NCBI GenBank assembly: GCA_026168805.1
Contig: JAPFDS010000016.1
Coordinates: 1 to 50,593, forward strand
Direction of reading: 5' to 3'
Length of the DNA: 50,593 bases
From: Caryophanales bacterium
GTDB lineage: Bacteria > Bacillota > Bacilli > Bacillales > Amphibacillaceae
Each line of letters starts with the position of its first letter. The stretch's first letter is position 1. Shown piece by piece: positions 1 through 10,185 of this stretch. The notes beneath the pieces are model-generated. The model was not told the DNA's origin. It made no database searches and worked only from the letters and a program-made list of their open reading frames with translations. A program made the position numbers and the translations under genes.

Positions 1-153
1 AGGAGAGAAAGAATTGTCCCAAATGATCCTAAGACCATTATCTAGGAATATTTCGAAACGTCCAAGAGATTTGATATAGAGTAAAATCAGTATTCAAGGT
101 AATAATAGGCGAAAAAATGAAGCCTAAACATAGTATACGAGAGGAGAGATCGT
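1..153. other. window edge and leader of the first small gene
   Basis: No complete gene is visible here. Frame 2 is open from the window edge to a TAG at 77-79 and could be the last 25 codons of an upstream plus-strand gene, but that is too short to identify. The rest is A/T-rich leader, ending in a good ribosome binding site (GAGGAGAGA) ahead of the ATG at 154. Confidence 0.3.
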
Positions 154-366
154 ATGGGGAAAGTATTTCTATTTTTCATTGGATTTGGACTAGCTATAGC
201 CGGAGGAGTTACATTAATTGCCTACTTAAACTTTTTACCTGCAGGGATTACTTGGCTTGAATACTTTATTTTTGTTCGAGGACGAATCGAAGTATATTTA
301 TTGCCGATCGGGATAATAATTATAACAATCATTATATTAAGAAGTCCGTTTAACACAAGAATGTAA
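154..366 (+). CDS. small two-helix membrane protein upstream of yjbA
   Basis: This 70-aa protein has two hydrophobic stretches, at about residues 3-25 and 47-63, separated by a short polar segment. It is therefore probably an integral membrane protein with two transmembrane helices. The ATG follows a strong Shine-Dalgarno (GGAGAGA), which supports a real gene. It ends 69 bp before yjbA on the same strand, so the two may be co-transcribed. From memory, similar small proteins sit before yjbA in other Bacillaceae. No function is known to me and no catalytic motif is visible. Confidence 0.7.
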   Translation: MGKVFLFFIGFGLAIAGGVTLIAYLNFLPAGITWLEYFIFVRGRIEVYLLPIGIIIITIIILRSPFNTRM

Positions 367-435
367 TGAGCGGATAAAAATTATAGAAATGGCAATAATA
401 TACATGATAAGACTTGAAGGAAATGAGGTATATGA

Positions 436-1197
436 ATGCTATATTTACAAGACGTATGGATGAACTGGTTTGAAGGAGAAGAGAATGGTTACAATGTGTG
501 CGATTATCATGAATGGAGACGTGATGATCAGATTGAATTAATGGATCAAATGCCAGTTCTTTACTTAACGCCTCGTCTTTTCTCATACATAGAAAATGAT
601 TTGGCTGAAATCCCTAAAAAGTTATTACAAACAATACATAAGCGAGCTATCCTACGTAAGCGACAAGTAAAAACTCATATTGAATATGCTGCGATTATTA
701 CGGATGGAAGAGGGATTCTTGCGTTTGATACAGCTGGATATGATATTCCTATTCGGAAAAGCAGACTGATTCCAAGACAAGAACAACAGGTGCTCAGGAG
801 AATTAAAGAAATGCATCCACAGACGTTTGAATATAATCTAGATTCTTACTCAAAAGAATATCATTTGTTATCTTTACATCCGAATTTCATGCTTGGTTTG
901 ACACGCAAAGAGAGAAACTTGAAGCAAACGGTTATGATGGCTTTAGATCAGTTAAAATCATCCAGTACAGCGGATGAGTTAAGGTATTGGTTAACAGAGT
1001 GGAATCCAAAAAAATACCCACGAATAAAAGATATGCATGCTGCTGATGTGTGGGCAGTTATTTATGAAGGAGTAAAGCATAATTGGAGCACTCATCATGA
1101 AGAATTTGGCATGAAATTAGTCAGAGGAAATTCATTTTTGCTTCACATGTGGGAGGCTGAACAAGCCTATGAGAATAAGAAAACAACATTAAAATAG
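436..1197 (+). CDS. yjbA: UPF0736 / DUF3603 family protein YjbA
   Basis: The 253-aa soluble protein matches the YjbA (UPF0736) family in length, in its N-terminal start MLYLQDVW and in its position convergent to trpS, as in Bacillus subtilis. It has no signal peptide or membrane segment and is rich in Arg and Glu. The ATG at 436 follows a GAGGT box. The family has no established biochemical function. The gene ends on a perfect hairpin shared with the convergent trpS. Confidence 0.85.
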   Translation: MLYLQDVWMNWFEGEENGYNVCDYHEWRRDDQIELMDQMPVLYLTPRLFSYIENDLAEIPKKLLQTIHKRAILRKRQVKTHIEYAAIITDGRGILAFDTAGYDIPIRKSRLIPRQEQQVLRRIKEMHPQTFEYNLDSYSKEYHLLSLHPNFMLGLTRKERNLKQTVMMALDQLKSSSTADELRYWLTEWNPKKYPRIKDMHAADVWAVIYEGVKHNWSTHHEEFGMKLVRGNSFLLHMWEAEQAYENKKTTLK

Positions 1198-1228
1198 CAA
1201 TCCAAAACATATCATTGTTTTGGATTGC
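1197..1228. terminator. bidirectional terminator between yjbA and trpS
   Basis: A perfect 12-bp stem (GCAATCCAAAAC paired with its complement) closes an 8-nt loop between two convergent genes. The yjbA stop codon abuts the left arm, and a T-rich run follows on the plus strand. Confidence 0.85.
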
Positions 1229-1247
1229 CTTTATATTTGATGAGTAT

Positions 1248-2575
<1,328 letters not shown>

Positions 2576-3781
2576 ATGCGGAAATGGAAGATTATTACAT
2601 GTAGTTTGCTGGCTTGTTTAATTTTATTAGTAGGAGGAAGCCTAGCCTTTGCTAAATCGGACTTAGTATCCCATAGCCACAAAGAACGTCCATTACATAT
2701 TAAATTAATAGATACATCTCAACCGATTGAACGATATACTTTTCAATCCGGGTTAGACTTTGAATATCCTGATGCAGTTCGTGGAATTTATGTTACAGGC
2801 CACTCTGCAGGAGGAGAGCGATTTAATTCCCTGCTTGATTTAGTGGAAACAACAGACTTAAACTCAATGGTAATCGATATTAAGGAAGATCATGGTAACC
2901 TTACGTTTAGGGTAGATGAGGATTCGCCATACGCTTCTATCTCTGAAAATTATATCTCAAATCCCGAAGAACTCATGAAAACTTTAGAAGAAAAGGAAAT
3001 ATACCCCATTGCTCGAATTGTTGTATTTAAAGATACTGAGCTAGCCATGAGTAATCCAGAATATTCGTTCTTGGATGCAAATGGAGAGGTATGGAAGAAT
3101 AACCGTGGAGAAGCTTTTGTAAATCCTTTCATTAAAGATGTTTGGGAATATAACTTAGATATTGCAAAGATGGCAGCGGAAATGGGTTTCAAAGAGATTC
3201 AATTTGATTATGTCCGCTTCCCTGAAGGGTTTGAAAGTAAAGATGAAGAGCTAACTTATAGCCAAGGAGACTATGAAGATTCAGATTTAGATAACATTAA
3301 GCGTAGAGTCGAAGCTGTGACAGATTTTGTCGCTTATTCTAGACAAGAATTAGCCTATTATGGAGTCGATGTATCTGTTGATATTTTTGGATATGCAGCG
3401 ACCATTCCAGAAACACCAGGCATCGGTCAAAACTTTTCGAAGATTTCTGAGAACGTAGACGTTATATCTTCAATGATTTACCCAAGTCATTGGACACCTT
3501 ATTTTGACATTGAAGAGCCGGATCGCGAACCATACAAGCTCGTAACAGAATACGCTAAAGTTGAGAATGAATTGCTTGAGGGGTTAGATGAACCACCTGT
3601 AACCCGTCCATGGCTACAAGACTTTGAAGCACCTTGGTTATATAGCGGAGGATCCGTACAACCATATGGGAAAAAAGAGGTAGAAGATCAAATCCGAGCA
3701 TTAAGTGAAAACGGAATTGATGAATTTCTTCTTTGGAATGCGGGTAATGTGTACACAAAAAATGTAGACTATATGCATTAA
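2576..3781 (+). CDS. exported putative glycoside hydrolase, DUF4015 family
   Basis: The 401-aa protein starts with a signal peptide (charged n-region, hydrophobic core, AFA-type cleavage near residue 27). It continues as a DUF4015 (COG1306) domain predicted to fold as a glycosidase-like TIM barrel, with the family motifs VRGIYVTG, IDIKED and FDYVRFPEG; these acidic residues would line the active site. Substrate is unknown; cell-wall glycan is a reasonable guess. A TTG lies directly before the ATG, but AGGAGT at 2560-2565 spaces best with the ATG at 2576. Transcription ends at a hairpin beginning on the stop codon. Confidence 0.8.
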   Translation: MRKWKIITCSLLACLILLVGGSLAFAKSDLVSHSHKERPLHIKLIDTSQPIERYTFQSGLDFEYPDAVRGIYVTGHSAGGERFNSLLDLVETTDLNSMVIDIKEDHGNLTFRVDEDSPYASISENYISNPEELMKTLEEKEIYPIARIVVFKDTELAMSNPEYSFLDANGEVWKNNRGEAFVNPFIKDVWEYNLDIAKMAAEMGFKEIQFDYVRFPEGFESKDEELTYSQGDYEDSDLDNIKRRVEAVTDFVAYSRQELAYYGVDVSVDIFGYAATIPETPGIGQNFSKISENVDVISSMIYPSHWTPYFDIEEPDREPYKLVTEYAKVENELLEGLDEPPVTRPWLQDFEAPWLYSGGSVQPYGKKEVEDQIRALSENGIDEFLLWNAGNVYTKNVDYMH

Positions 3782-3814
3782 AAAAGCAGAGCTAGGTAAT
3801 TGCTCTGCTTTTTT
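3782..3814 (+). terminator. terminator after the DUF4015 gene
   Basis: The stem AAAAGCAGAGC pairs with GCTCTGCTTTT, and a run of T residues follows immediately after the stop codon. Confidence 0.85.
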
Positions 3815-4142
3815 AATGCAAAAGTGAAATTTCTGAAAAGCGTAGATAATTATCTGTATAAATATGCTATAATAGAAGAGGAATATCCATTTTATAGGTT
3901 TATTTTACTAAAATGTGGGTATATTACATATTATTAGGTGTTATTTCTAGAGACTTTGAACAAATGGTGAACATGAGAAAGTAAATAGAAAAACTTGTCA
4001 TATACTCTACCTTTTACTTGACAAATGTAGTATAATAAAAATTATAGAGTCAATTAGATCTTGTTTTTCATGTTCTAAGTTATCCAATGTTTATGAAGTA
4101 ACCATTCATCACACTTTATAGAAATGAGGAGTGAAGTAATAT
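3815..4142 (+). promoter_or_regulatory. spx upstream region with several promoter-like motifs
   Basis: No gene is seen in this stretch. It contains an extended -10 (TGCTATAAT, 3865-3873), a TTGTCA at 3995-4000, a consensus TTGACA at 4018-4023 and a TATAAT at 4031-4036. Spacings do not pick out one clear promoter. Several start sites would fit what is known of spx in B. subtilis, which is read by more than one sigma factor. The B. subtilis upstream neighbour yjbC is absent. Confidence 0.45.
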
Positions 4143-4538
4143 ATGGTAACACTTTATACCTCACCAAGTTGTACGTCTTGTAGAAAAGCTAAGGCATGGT
4201 TGGAAGAACACGATATTTCGTACAAAGAACGAAACATTTTTTCAGAACCACTTACTTTGGATGAGATAAAGGAAATTTTACGTATGACAGAAGACGGTAC
4301 GGATGAGATTATTTCAACACGCTCAAAAGTATTTCAAAAGTTAGATGTCAATATTGAACTTTTGCCTTTAAAAGATTTGTTTCTTCTTATTCAAAAAAAT
4401 CCGGGACTGTTAAGAAGACCTATTATCCTCGATGAAAAGCGACTACAAGTTGGTTATAACGAGGATGAGATTCGCCGCTTTTTACCAAGAAAAGTACGTA
4501 CATTTCAATTACGCGAAGCACAGCGACTTGTGAATTAG
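4143..4538 (+). CDS. spx: Spx, redox-sensing transcriptional regulator
   Basis: Spx binds the C-terminal domain of the RNA polymerase alpha subunit and redirects transcription during disulfide and heat stress. The 131-aa ArsC-like protein is the usual length and keeps the CxxC redox switch at C10 and C13 (SCTSC) and the basic LLRRP segment in the central region. The C-terminal tail is the region by which ClpXP recognises Spx. The gene stands alone with its own promoter region and terminator. Its adaptor SpxH is encoded 5 kb away and mecA comes next, as in B. subtilis. Confidence 0.96.
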   Translation: MVTLYTSPSCTSCRKAKAWLEEHDISYKERNIFSEPLTLDEIKEILRMTEDGTDEIISTRSKVFQKLDVNIELLPLKDLFLLIQKNPGLLRRPIILDEKRLQVGYNEDEIRRFLPRKVRTFQLREAQRLVN

Positions 4539-4560
4539 TAAGTTCAATTCAAATAGAAAG

Positions 4561-4595
4561 CATAGATCGGATACATCTTCGGTCTATGTTTTTTG
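4561..4595 (+). terminator. terminator after spx
   Basis: An 11-bp stem with G-U pairs (CATAGATCGGA with TTCGGTCTATG) closes a short loop, followed by TTTTTT. Confidence 0.75.
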
Positions 4596-5039
4596 CTTTT
4601 TCGAGATTAATAAAATGGTGGAAATATCCAACTTTAAACGTTAGCATCTCTACATTTCTTATGCTAGAATACGCATCACAATGAAAAAGTAATTGGAACA
4701 TCTTAACATGCATACGTATACAATTGTTGTAGATGTTAGAAATACCATTCATATGTTTGTATTCTTAAGAAGAGATGTCGTAAGAATACTTTAAAATAGA
4801 AATGTGTATATTATAGGCTTTAATGCTTTCAAAAAAGAGAACAATGCCATACAATAAAAGTACACCATCTTTTATACAAAATCATTATGTATGAACGATG
4901 AGTAGAAAGGTGATTTCTTCCATCAAATGATCCAGGAACATGTTCTCAAGAGAAAATTAGTAAAGCTTACAAATAAACATGACATGAATCTACGGTCAAT
5001 GGAAATCTTCGTTAATTTAGGAGAAGGGGGAGAAATACG
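4596..5039. other. long spx-mecA intergenic region
   Basis: About 440 bp without a recognisable gene. It contains a perfect 9-bp inverted repeat, GTATTCTTA (4759-4767) and TAAGAATAC (4781-4789), with a 13-nt gap. The mecA ribosome binding site is GAGAAGGGGG just before 5040. A short ATG frame at 4927 runs into mecA out of phase, but I do not call it a gene. Confidence 0.4.
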
Positions 5040-5723
5040 ATGGAAATCGAACGTATTAATGAAAACACCATTAAATTTTATATTTCATATGTTGATATAG
5101 AAAATCGCGGATTTAAACGGGAAGAAATTTGGTATAATCGCGAAAGAAGTGAACAGCTTTTTTGGCAAATGATGGAAGAGCTAAATTATAAAGAAGAATT
5201 TACAGTAGAAGGTCCGTTATGGATCCAAGTACAAGCACTGGAAAAGGGATTAGAAGTAATCGTCACGAAAGCACAAATATCTAAAAATGGAGAAAATCTA
5301 GATCTATTTTCTAATGAGGATTTAGAAGATATTACAGATGAAGAAGCATTGGAACAAATGCTCGAACAAACATTGCCAGAAAATGCATCTGAAGACGATG
5401 AAGAAGATGATGACGAACACGACAAATCATACGCGGTCAATGTTGTCTTTAAAGAATTTGAAGATGTTATTCAAATGAGCCACGCGATCCACGGTGCTAG
5501 TTTTGGTATGGATCAAAAGCTTATTCATTATGAAGACAAATATTTCTTGCATGTTGAATTTTCTCCAGAGCAATTAACAGTAGAGGAACAAGAGGCTGTT
5601 ATGAGTCTTATTTATGAGTTTTCTACCCAATCGCAAATAACTTTATCCATACTAGAAGAGTACGGGAAAGTGATTTTTGAAGAAGACGTTTTTAAACAAG
5701 TACAGTCTTATTTCGAAGCATAA
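5040..5723 (+). CDS. mecA: MecA, ClpC adaptor protein
   Basis: MecA delivers substrates such as ComK to the ClpC/ClpP protease and helps ClpC assemble into an active hexamer. The 227-aa protein shows the expected layout: an N-terminal substrate-binding domain (about 1-80), a very acidic linker (residues 118-128, almost all Asp/Glu) and a C-terminal ClpC-binding domain (about 131-227). The start has a strong ribosome binding site. coiA, a competence gene, follows, and a terminator separates the two. Confidence 0.95.
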   Translation: MEIERINENTIKFYISYVDIENRGFKREEIWYNRERSEQLFWQMMEELNYKEEFTVEGPLWIQVQALEKGLEVIVTKAQISKNGENLDLFSNEDLEDITDEEALEQMLEQTLPENASEDDEEDDDEHDKSYAVNVVFKEFEDVIQMSHAIHGASFGMDQKLIHYEDKYFLHVEFSPEQLTVEEQEAVMSLIYEFSTQSQITLSILEEYGKVIFEEDVFKQVQSYFEA

Positions 5724-5738
5724 ATGAAATTTCAGGAG

Positions 5739-5767
5739 GGTGCCAATATACTTGGTACCTTTTTTTT
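5739..5767 (+). terminator. terminator after mecA
   Basis: The stem GGTGCCAA pairs with TTGGTACC (one mismatch) and is followed by eight T residues. Confidence 0.85.
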
Positions 5768-5821
5768 GTGTGTTTTATCCAGTATTATAAGAGAAAAGAA
5801 TATGAAAGGGCGTGACGCTAC

Positions 5822-6988
5822 ATGCTATGCGCACAAACGAAAGATGGGGATATGATTTGCCTTCCTCCGTATAGTCGATCGGAAATCCAAGAAATTCGCA
5901 AACGTAAACATTTTTATTGCCCGACATGTAATGATAGACTCATCATCAAAATTGGTACGGAAATCACCCCACATTTTTCACATCAGTCTGTATCCACATG
6001 TTCCGGCGGAGGTGAAGGAGAAATACACGAAAGAGGAAAGTGGTTGTTATTTTCTTGGCTAAAGGATCAATATGAACATGTTCACTTAGAATATTATATC
6101 GAAGAAACGAATCAAAGACCTGATGTTTTTCTAATGATTGACAATAAAAAGTATGCAGTAGAATTTCAATATTCATCAGTCTCAACGAGTGAGATTCGAA
6201 AAAGGAATGAACTATATCAAAGGGTTCAAATAATCCCCATTTGGTTTTTAGATATTAAACATTTAAAACAACGAGGAAAGAATACATATATGGTAGATGC
6301 TTTTGCCAAACAATTTTTGTGTCAACCCTCCAATCATTCATCTCCGTTTATTTTGTTTTTTTGTACAGCAACCAAGCAAATTATATCTTTACAACATATT
6401 TCCTTTATTAGCTTAAACAAAGTTCTTGCAAAAAAGGTTGTATATTCCATGCAAGCTTGCCTTTGGAGTGAAATTTTTCAGTGTTGTTCTTTTTCTAGAA
6501 AGATTTATTTGGATAGATGGCTAGCAGAAAAAAAGAAATTTCGACTACAATATAGAAATGGAGTAGGAAAGCAAAAACAGTGGTTATTATGGTTATACGA
6601 ACATCAACTGTCCATTGACTACTTACCCTCAGTTATTCATCTTCCAGTAAAGGGACAAATGTTTATGAAGGTACAAACATGGAACTGGCAAAGTCGGCTT
6701 TGGTATTATCTTCAATTTGAATGGGGTACTAATAAGGAATTCACTCTACAAGACTGCACCAAGTATTTAGCTCCATTTATCTATCCTCCCAATTATTATC
6801 CTTTACTACAATATACAAAGTCTCCAGTAGCATCCTATATTGAATGGCTCTGTATTCTTGGATATGCTCATCAAGAAACAGAACAAACGTTTATCCTAAA
6901 ACAAGCCATTCCAAAACTAGCTCATATTGAAGAAGCGGTCAAACAAGATTATCTGTTAATGGATCATATTACACGGTTATACGAGTGA
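5822..6988 (+). CDS. coiA: CoiA-family competence protein, putative nuclease
   Basis: CoiA proteins are needed for a late step of transformation, when incoming DNA recombines. The 388-aa product has an N-terminal zinc-finger-like region (C33 and C36 in YCPTC, H51 and H54, C60). This is followed by a PD-(D/E)xK-type nuclease core: RPD at 99-101 and E114-x-Q116 in VEFQYS. The long C-terminal half is poorly conserved in the family and rich in Trp and aromatic residues. It lies between mecA and pepF as in B. subtilis. Competence in this organism is inferred, not shown. Confidence 0.9.
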   Translation: MLCAQTKDGDMICLPPYSRSEIQEIRKRKHFYCPTCNDRLIIKIGTEITPHFSHQSVSTCSGGGEGEIHERGKWLLFSWLKDQYEHVHLEYYIEETNQRPDVFLMIDNKKYAVEFQYSSVSTSEIRKRNELYQRVQIIPIWFLDIKHLKQRGKNTYMVDAFAKQFLCQPSNHSSPFILFFCTATKQIISLQHISFISLNKVLAKKVVYSMQACLWSEIFQCCSFSRKIYLDRWLAEKKKFRLQYRNGVGKQKQWLLWLYEHQLSIDYLPSVIHLPVKGQMFMKVQTWNWQSRLWYYLQFEWGTNKEFTLQDCTKYLAPFIYPPNYYPLLQYTKSPVASYIEWLCILGYAHQETEQTFILKQAIPKLAHIEEAVKQDYLLMDHITRLYE

Positions 6989-7125
6989 CATCTGTACAGT
7001 AGTCGAGTAAATGATGGATGTATCCCCTTACATAACTGTTTGTTGAAATCGTCTATAAGGGTTATAATGTTTATAGTACTACACATAATAGAGTGAGTAG
7101 AAAAAATAGGGAGGATGAATGACTG

Positions 7126-8937
7126 ATGGTAGACACAAGCAAACCAATGCCAGAACGAAAAGATGTACCAGAAAAATACACATGGAAGTTAGAAGATATT
7201 TTCGCTACAGATGAATTGTGGGAGGAAGAATTAGCTTCACTTACTGAAGATATTCCGAAAATTAAAGATTTTCAAGGAACACTAGCGTCTTCTGCAAAAA
7301 ATATTTACGAAGTGTTTCAATTGCAAGACGAAATTTCTGAACGATTCACGAAATTATATACATACGCTCGCATGCGGGCAGATCAGGATACAGCAAATTC
7401 AACCTATCAAACGATGCAAGGTAAAGGAGATAATGTACTTACACTTGCTTCAAGTAGTATGAGTTTCATTGTTCCTGAAATCATCCAAATTGACGAAGAT
7501 AAACTAGATGAAATGATTGAATCATATGAGCCTTTACAGTTTTACAGACAAACATTTGACCAAATTAACTTAGCGCGTGAGCATGTTTTATCTGAGAAGG
7601 AAGAAGCTCTTTTAGCAGAAGCTTCCGATCCACTACAAACAGCTGCACAGACATTTAATATTTTAGACAATGCTGAAATGGTATTTCCTTCAATTAAAGA
7701 TGAAAAAGGAAAAGAGGCAGAAGTTACACATGGACGTTTTATAGGCTTTTTAGAGTCTAAAGACCGACGTGTTCGTAAAGATGCCTTCGAATCCGTGTAC
7801 AGTACGTATGATAAGTTTAAAAACACATACGCCACGACTCTTACAGGAAATGTGAAGAAAAACAACTTTAACGCAAAAGTACGTAACCATTCTTCTGCGC
7901 GAGCGGCTGCATTACATGGAAACAATATTCCTGAAAGTGTTTATGATGAATTAATTGAAGCCATCCATGAGAAGCTCCCACTTCTTCATAGATATGTCAA
8001 ATTAAGAAAGAAAATATTAGGTGTGGATGAATTACACATGTATGACATGTATACACCTCTCGTGAAAGATGTCGATATGAAATTCACATATGAAGAGGCT
8101 CAAGAACACGTTCTAGAAAGCTTGGCACCACTTGGACAAGATTATGTCGATATTGTAAAGGAAGGCCTGTCAAGTCGCTGGATTGATGTAATGGAAAATA
8201 AAGGGAAGCGTAGTGGAGCATATTCTTCGGGAGCATATGGAACAAATCCTTATATTTTACTGAACTGGAATAATAAAATAGGGGATGTATTTACGCTTAC
8301 ACATGAATTGGGACATTCTTTGCATAGTTATTATACCCATGAAGCACAAGACTTACGATATGGAAATTACTCCATCTTTGTAGCAGAAGTTGCTTCTACA
8401 TGTAATGAAGCGTTGTTAAATGATCATATGCTGAATGTGGTAGATGACAAACAAGAGAAAATTTACTTACTCAATAACTTCCTAGAAGGTTTCCGTGGAA
8501 CTGTCTTCCGTCAAACAATGTTTGCTGAATTCGAGCATGATATCCACGTCCGTATGCAAAATGGGGAAGCTTTAAATGCTGAACGTTTAACAGAGTTATA
8601 TTACGAGCTGAATAAAAAGTACTTTGGTGATGATGTTGTAATCGATGAGGAAATTGGTTTAGAGTGGGCACGAATTCCTCATTTCTATATGAATTATTAT
8701 GTGTATCAATATGCGACAGGATATTCCGCAGCAACAACGCTAGCTCAAGGTATTATAGACGGTAAAGAAGGGGCTGTTGATCGGTACAAGTCATTCTTGA
8801 AAGCTGGAAGTAGTGACTATCCAATCGAAGTTCTGAAAAAGGCAGGAGTAGACGTCACTTCAAAACAACCGGTACTTGACGCTTTAGATGTTTTTGAAGA
8901 AAAACTTACAGAATTAGAGAAATTACTCGGAGTATAA
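7126..8937 (+). CDS. pepF: oligoendopeptidase F (M3 metallopeptidase)
   Basis: PepF is a cytosolic zinc peptidase that cleaves oligopeptides. The 603-aa protein is full length for the family. The zinc-binding HEXXH motif is HELGH at residues 393-397, followed about 25 residues on by the EVAST segment expected to supply the third ligand. The ATG follows GGGAGGA. B. subtilis yjbG occupies the same place after coiA. The gene ends at a strong hairpin facing a small minus-strand gene. Confidence 0.95.
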   Translation: MVDTSKPMPERKDVPEKYTWKLEDIFATDELWEEELASLTEDIPKIKDFQGTLASSAKNIYEVFQLQDEISERFTKLYTYARMRADQDTANSTYQTMQGKGDNVLTLASSSMSFIVPEIIQIDEDKLDEMIESYEPLQFYRQTFDQINLAREHVLSEKEEALLAEASDPLQTAAQTFNILDNAEMVFPSIKDEKGKEAEVTHGRFIGFLESKDRRVRKDAFESVYSTYDKFKNTYATTLTGNVKKNNFNAKVRNHSSARAAALHGNNIPESVYDELIEAIHEKLPLLHRYVKLRKKILGVDELHMYDMYTPLVKDVDMKFTYEEAQEHVLESLAPLGQDYVDIVKEGLSSRWIDVMENKGKRSGAYSSGAYGTNPYILLNWNNKIGDVFTLTHELGHSLHSYYTHEAQDLRYGNYSIFVAEVASTCNEALLNDHMLNVVDDKQEKIYLLNNFLEGFRGTVFRQTMFAEFEHDIHVRMQNGEALNAERLTELYYELNKKYFGDDVVIDEEIGLEWARIPHFYMNYYVYQYATGYSAATTLAQGIIDGKEGAVDRYKSFLKAGSSDYPIEVLKKAGVDVTSKQPVLDALDVFEEKLTELEKLLGV

Positions 8938-8950
8938 TCATCATATAAAC

Positions 8951-8983
8951 AACAAACCACTGATATATTATCAGTGGTTTGTT
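8951..8983. terminator. bidirectional terminator after pepF
   Basis: A perfect 13-bp stem (AACAAACCACTGA and its complement) with a 7-nt loop lies between pepF and the convergent small gene at 8997-9176. Confidence 0.85.
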
Positions 8984-8996
8984 TGCCTAAAGAGAA

Positions 8997-9176
8997 CTAT
9001 CTCATTCCTCGATAGGATCTTTTTTGTGTGAATGCATACAATGTAAGGTAAATAAATATAAACAGAAGTGGTAATGTAATGAGCATTGGGATCAGTTGCA
9101 TAAACGCAAATAAATTTAAGATGAAAACAATGATGGTACCTAATAAAAATAAATAGGGTGATATTTCTCGAAGCAT
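8997..9176 (-). CDS. 59-aa integral membrane protein
   Basis: The frame encodes 59 residues starting MLREISPYLF. Two strongly hydrophobic stretches (about 8-26 and 28-48) are joined by a tight turn around Pro30, and the tail is basic (KRSYRGMR). It should sit in the membrane as a helical hairpin. The ATG at 9176 has a clear AGAGGTG ribosome binding site 7-8 bases upstream, and the gene ends next to the pepF terminator. A longer open frame overlaps on the same strand, but it lacks a ribosome binding site and has odd composition. Function unknown. Confidence 0.65.
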   Translation of the reverse strand: MLREISPYLFLLGTIIVFILNLFAFMQLIPMLITLPLLFIFIYLTLYAFTQKRSYRGMR

Positions 9177-9244
9177 GTATATACACCTCTTTATTCAAGT
9201 GTTTTATAGTAAAGGATATGTTACAGATGTGAGTTATAGAATAA

Positions 9245-9280
9245 AAAAACTCCTAAAGTTTATATACTTTAGGAGTTTTT
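9245..9280 (-). terminator. terminator at the end of spxH
   Basis: A 15-bp stem (AAAAACTCCTAAAGT and complement) around a 6-nt loop overlaps the spxH stop codon at 9269-9271 and gives a T-run on either strand. Confidence 0.8.
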
Positions 9281-10171
9281 ATCTGCAATGTATTCCCAAT
9301 ATGCTCCATGAGTTAAAGAATGTTTTCGTACTTTTTGTTTGAGTTGTAACTTTTTCATTTCGGTTGCCGTTTGTGTGAGTGACCAATCAAAAACAGTAGC
9401 AATTTCTTTGTTAGCAACAACTTTATAATATGATAAAAATTCTTCTAAACTAGGTTTTTTGGTTGGTATTGGGTTCGCTTGAAGAACCTTTGTTAAAATA
9501 TGAACGTAAATATCATAGGAATAAAGTCCATTTAAACGAATACCATTTTCATCTGTATATTTATTAAAAAAGACGATAGTAGGTGTATTCTCAACACCCA
9601 TCTCTTTTGATAATTCTAGGTCGCATTGGTAGGCTTTTTTAGCATGAGTGGAATATAAATCACTTTTGAACTCATCAATATCCAACTGAGCATCTATTGC
9701 GCATGTGATTAATACTTCTTCATCTGCAATGTTTTCCTTCTGAAAGAAAAAACGTTCCTGTATTTTTCTTAAAAAGATTCTACCGGCATTTTTACCTTGT
9801 AATTCCGCAGCTTTAATAGCAAACGATGGAAGCCACGGGGATACTTTAGGGAACGTATTTCCAAAGTCATTGTCACAAATTATTTTGCTCTCCTCAGGCA
9901 ACCTTGGCCAGGGCTCATTTGTTAGGCGGCGAGAGAGGTTTTCTGTTGGTACATGATGTAAATGACTGTTAATAATCGACCGAATCGTAATATAGTTGCC
10001 ATATTCCATGAGTAACTTTCTTATATATGGTTCAAGGGACCAACTTGTTGGACATAATAGATTAATAAACACATACATTTCAATTGGTTTTTGAACAACA
10101 TGTGGAGTATATATATTAGTAGATGTGTCTGATTGATTAGAGCGAAGTAGCTCTATTTGATTCCAACGCAC
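9269..10171 (-). CDS. spxH: SpxH (YjbH), ClpXP adaptor for Spx degradation
   Basis: SpxH binds Spx and speeds its degradation by ClpXP. The 300-aa protein belongs to the DsbA/thioredoxin-fold YjbH family. The usual active-site region reads CPTSW at residues 40-44, so only the first cysteine of the CxxC is kept. The start is GTG at 10171, spaced 7 nt from AAGGAG; an overlapping ATG two bases upstream is in another frame. The gene lies 14 bp downstream of the globin yjbI, and the yjbI-spxH pairing is conserved in Bacilli. Confidence 0.93.
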   Translation of the reverse strand: MRWNQIELLRSNQSDTSTNIYTPHVVQKPIEMYVFINLLCPTSWSLEPYIRKLLMEYGNYITIRSIINSHLHHVPTENLSRRLTNEPWPRLPEESKIICDNDFGNTFPKVSPWLPSFAIKAAELQGKNAGRIFLRKIQERFFFQKENIADEEVLITCAIDAQLDIDEFKSDLYSTHAKKAYQCDLELSKEMGVENTPTIVFFNKYTDENGIRLNGLYSYDIYVHILTKVLQANPIPTKKPSLEEFLSYYKVVANKEIATVFDWSLTQTATEMKKLQLKQKVRKHSLTHGAYWEYIADKNS

Positions 10172-10185
10172 ATCGATTCTCCTTT

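Noticed and set aside
4927-5103. 58-codon plus-strand frame overlapping the start of mecA
   Set aside because: Its ribosome binding site is poorly spaced, it runs out of phase into mecA, and the overlap part simply mirrors mecA codons.
8971-9198. 75-aa minus-strand frame after pepF
   Set aside because: It runs through the pepF terminator and has no ribosome binding site; the 59-aa frame inside the same region has both good composition and a start signal.
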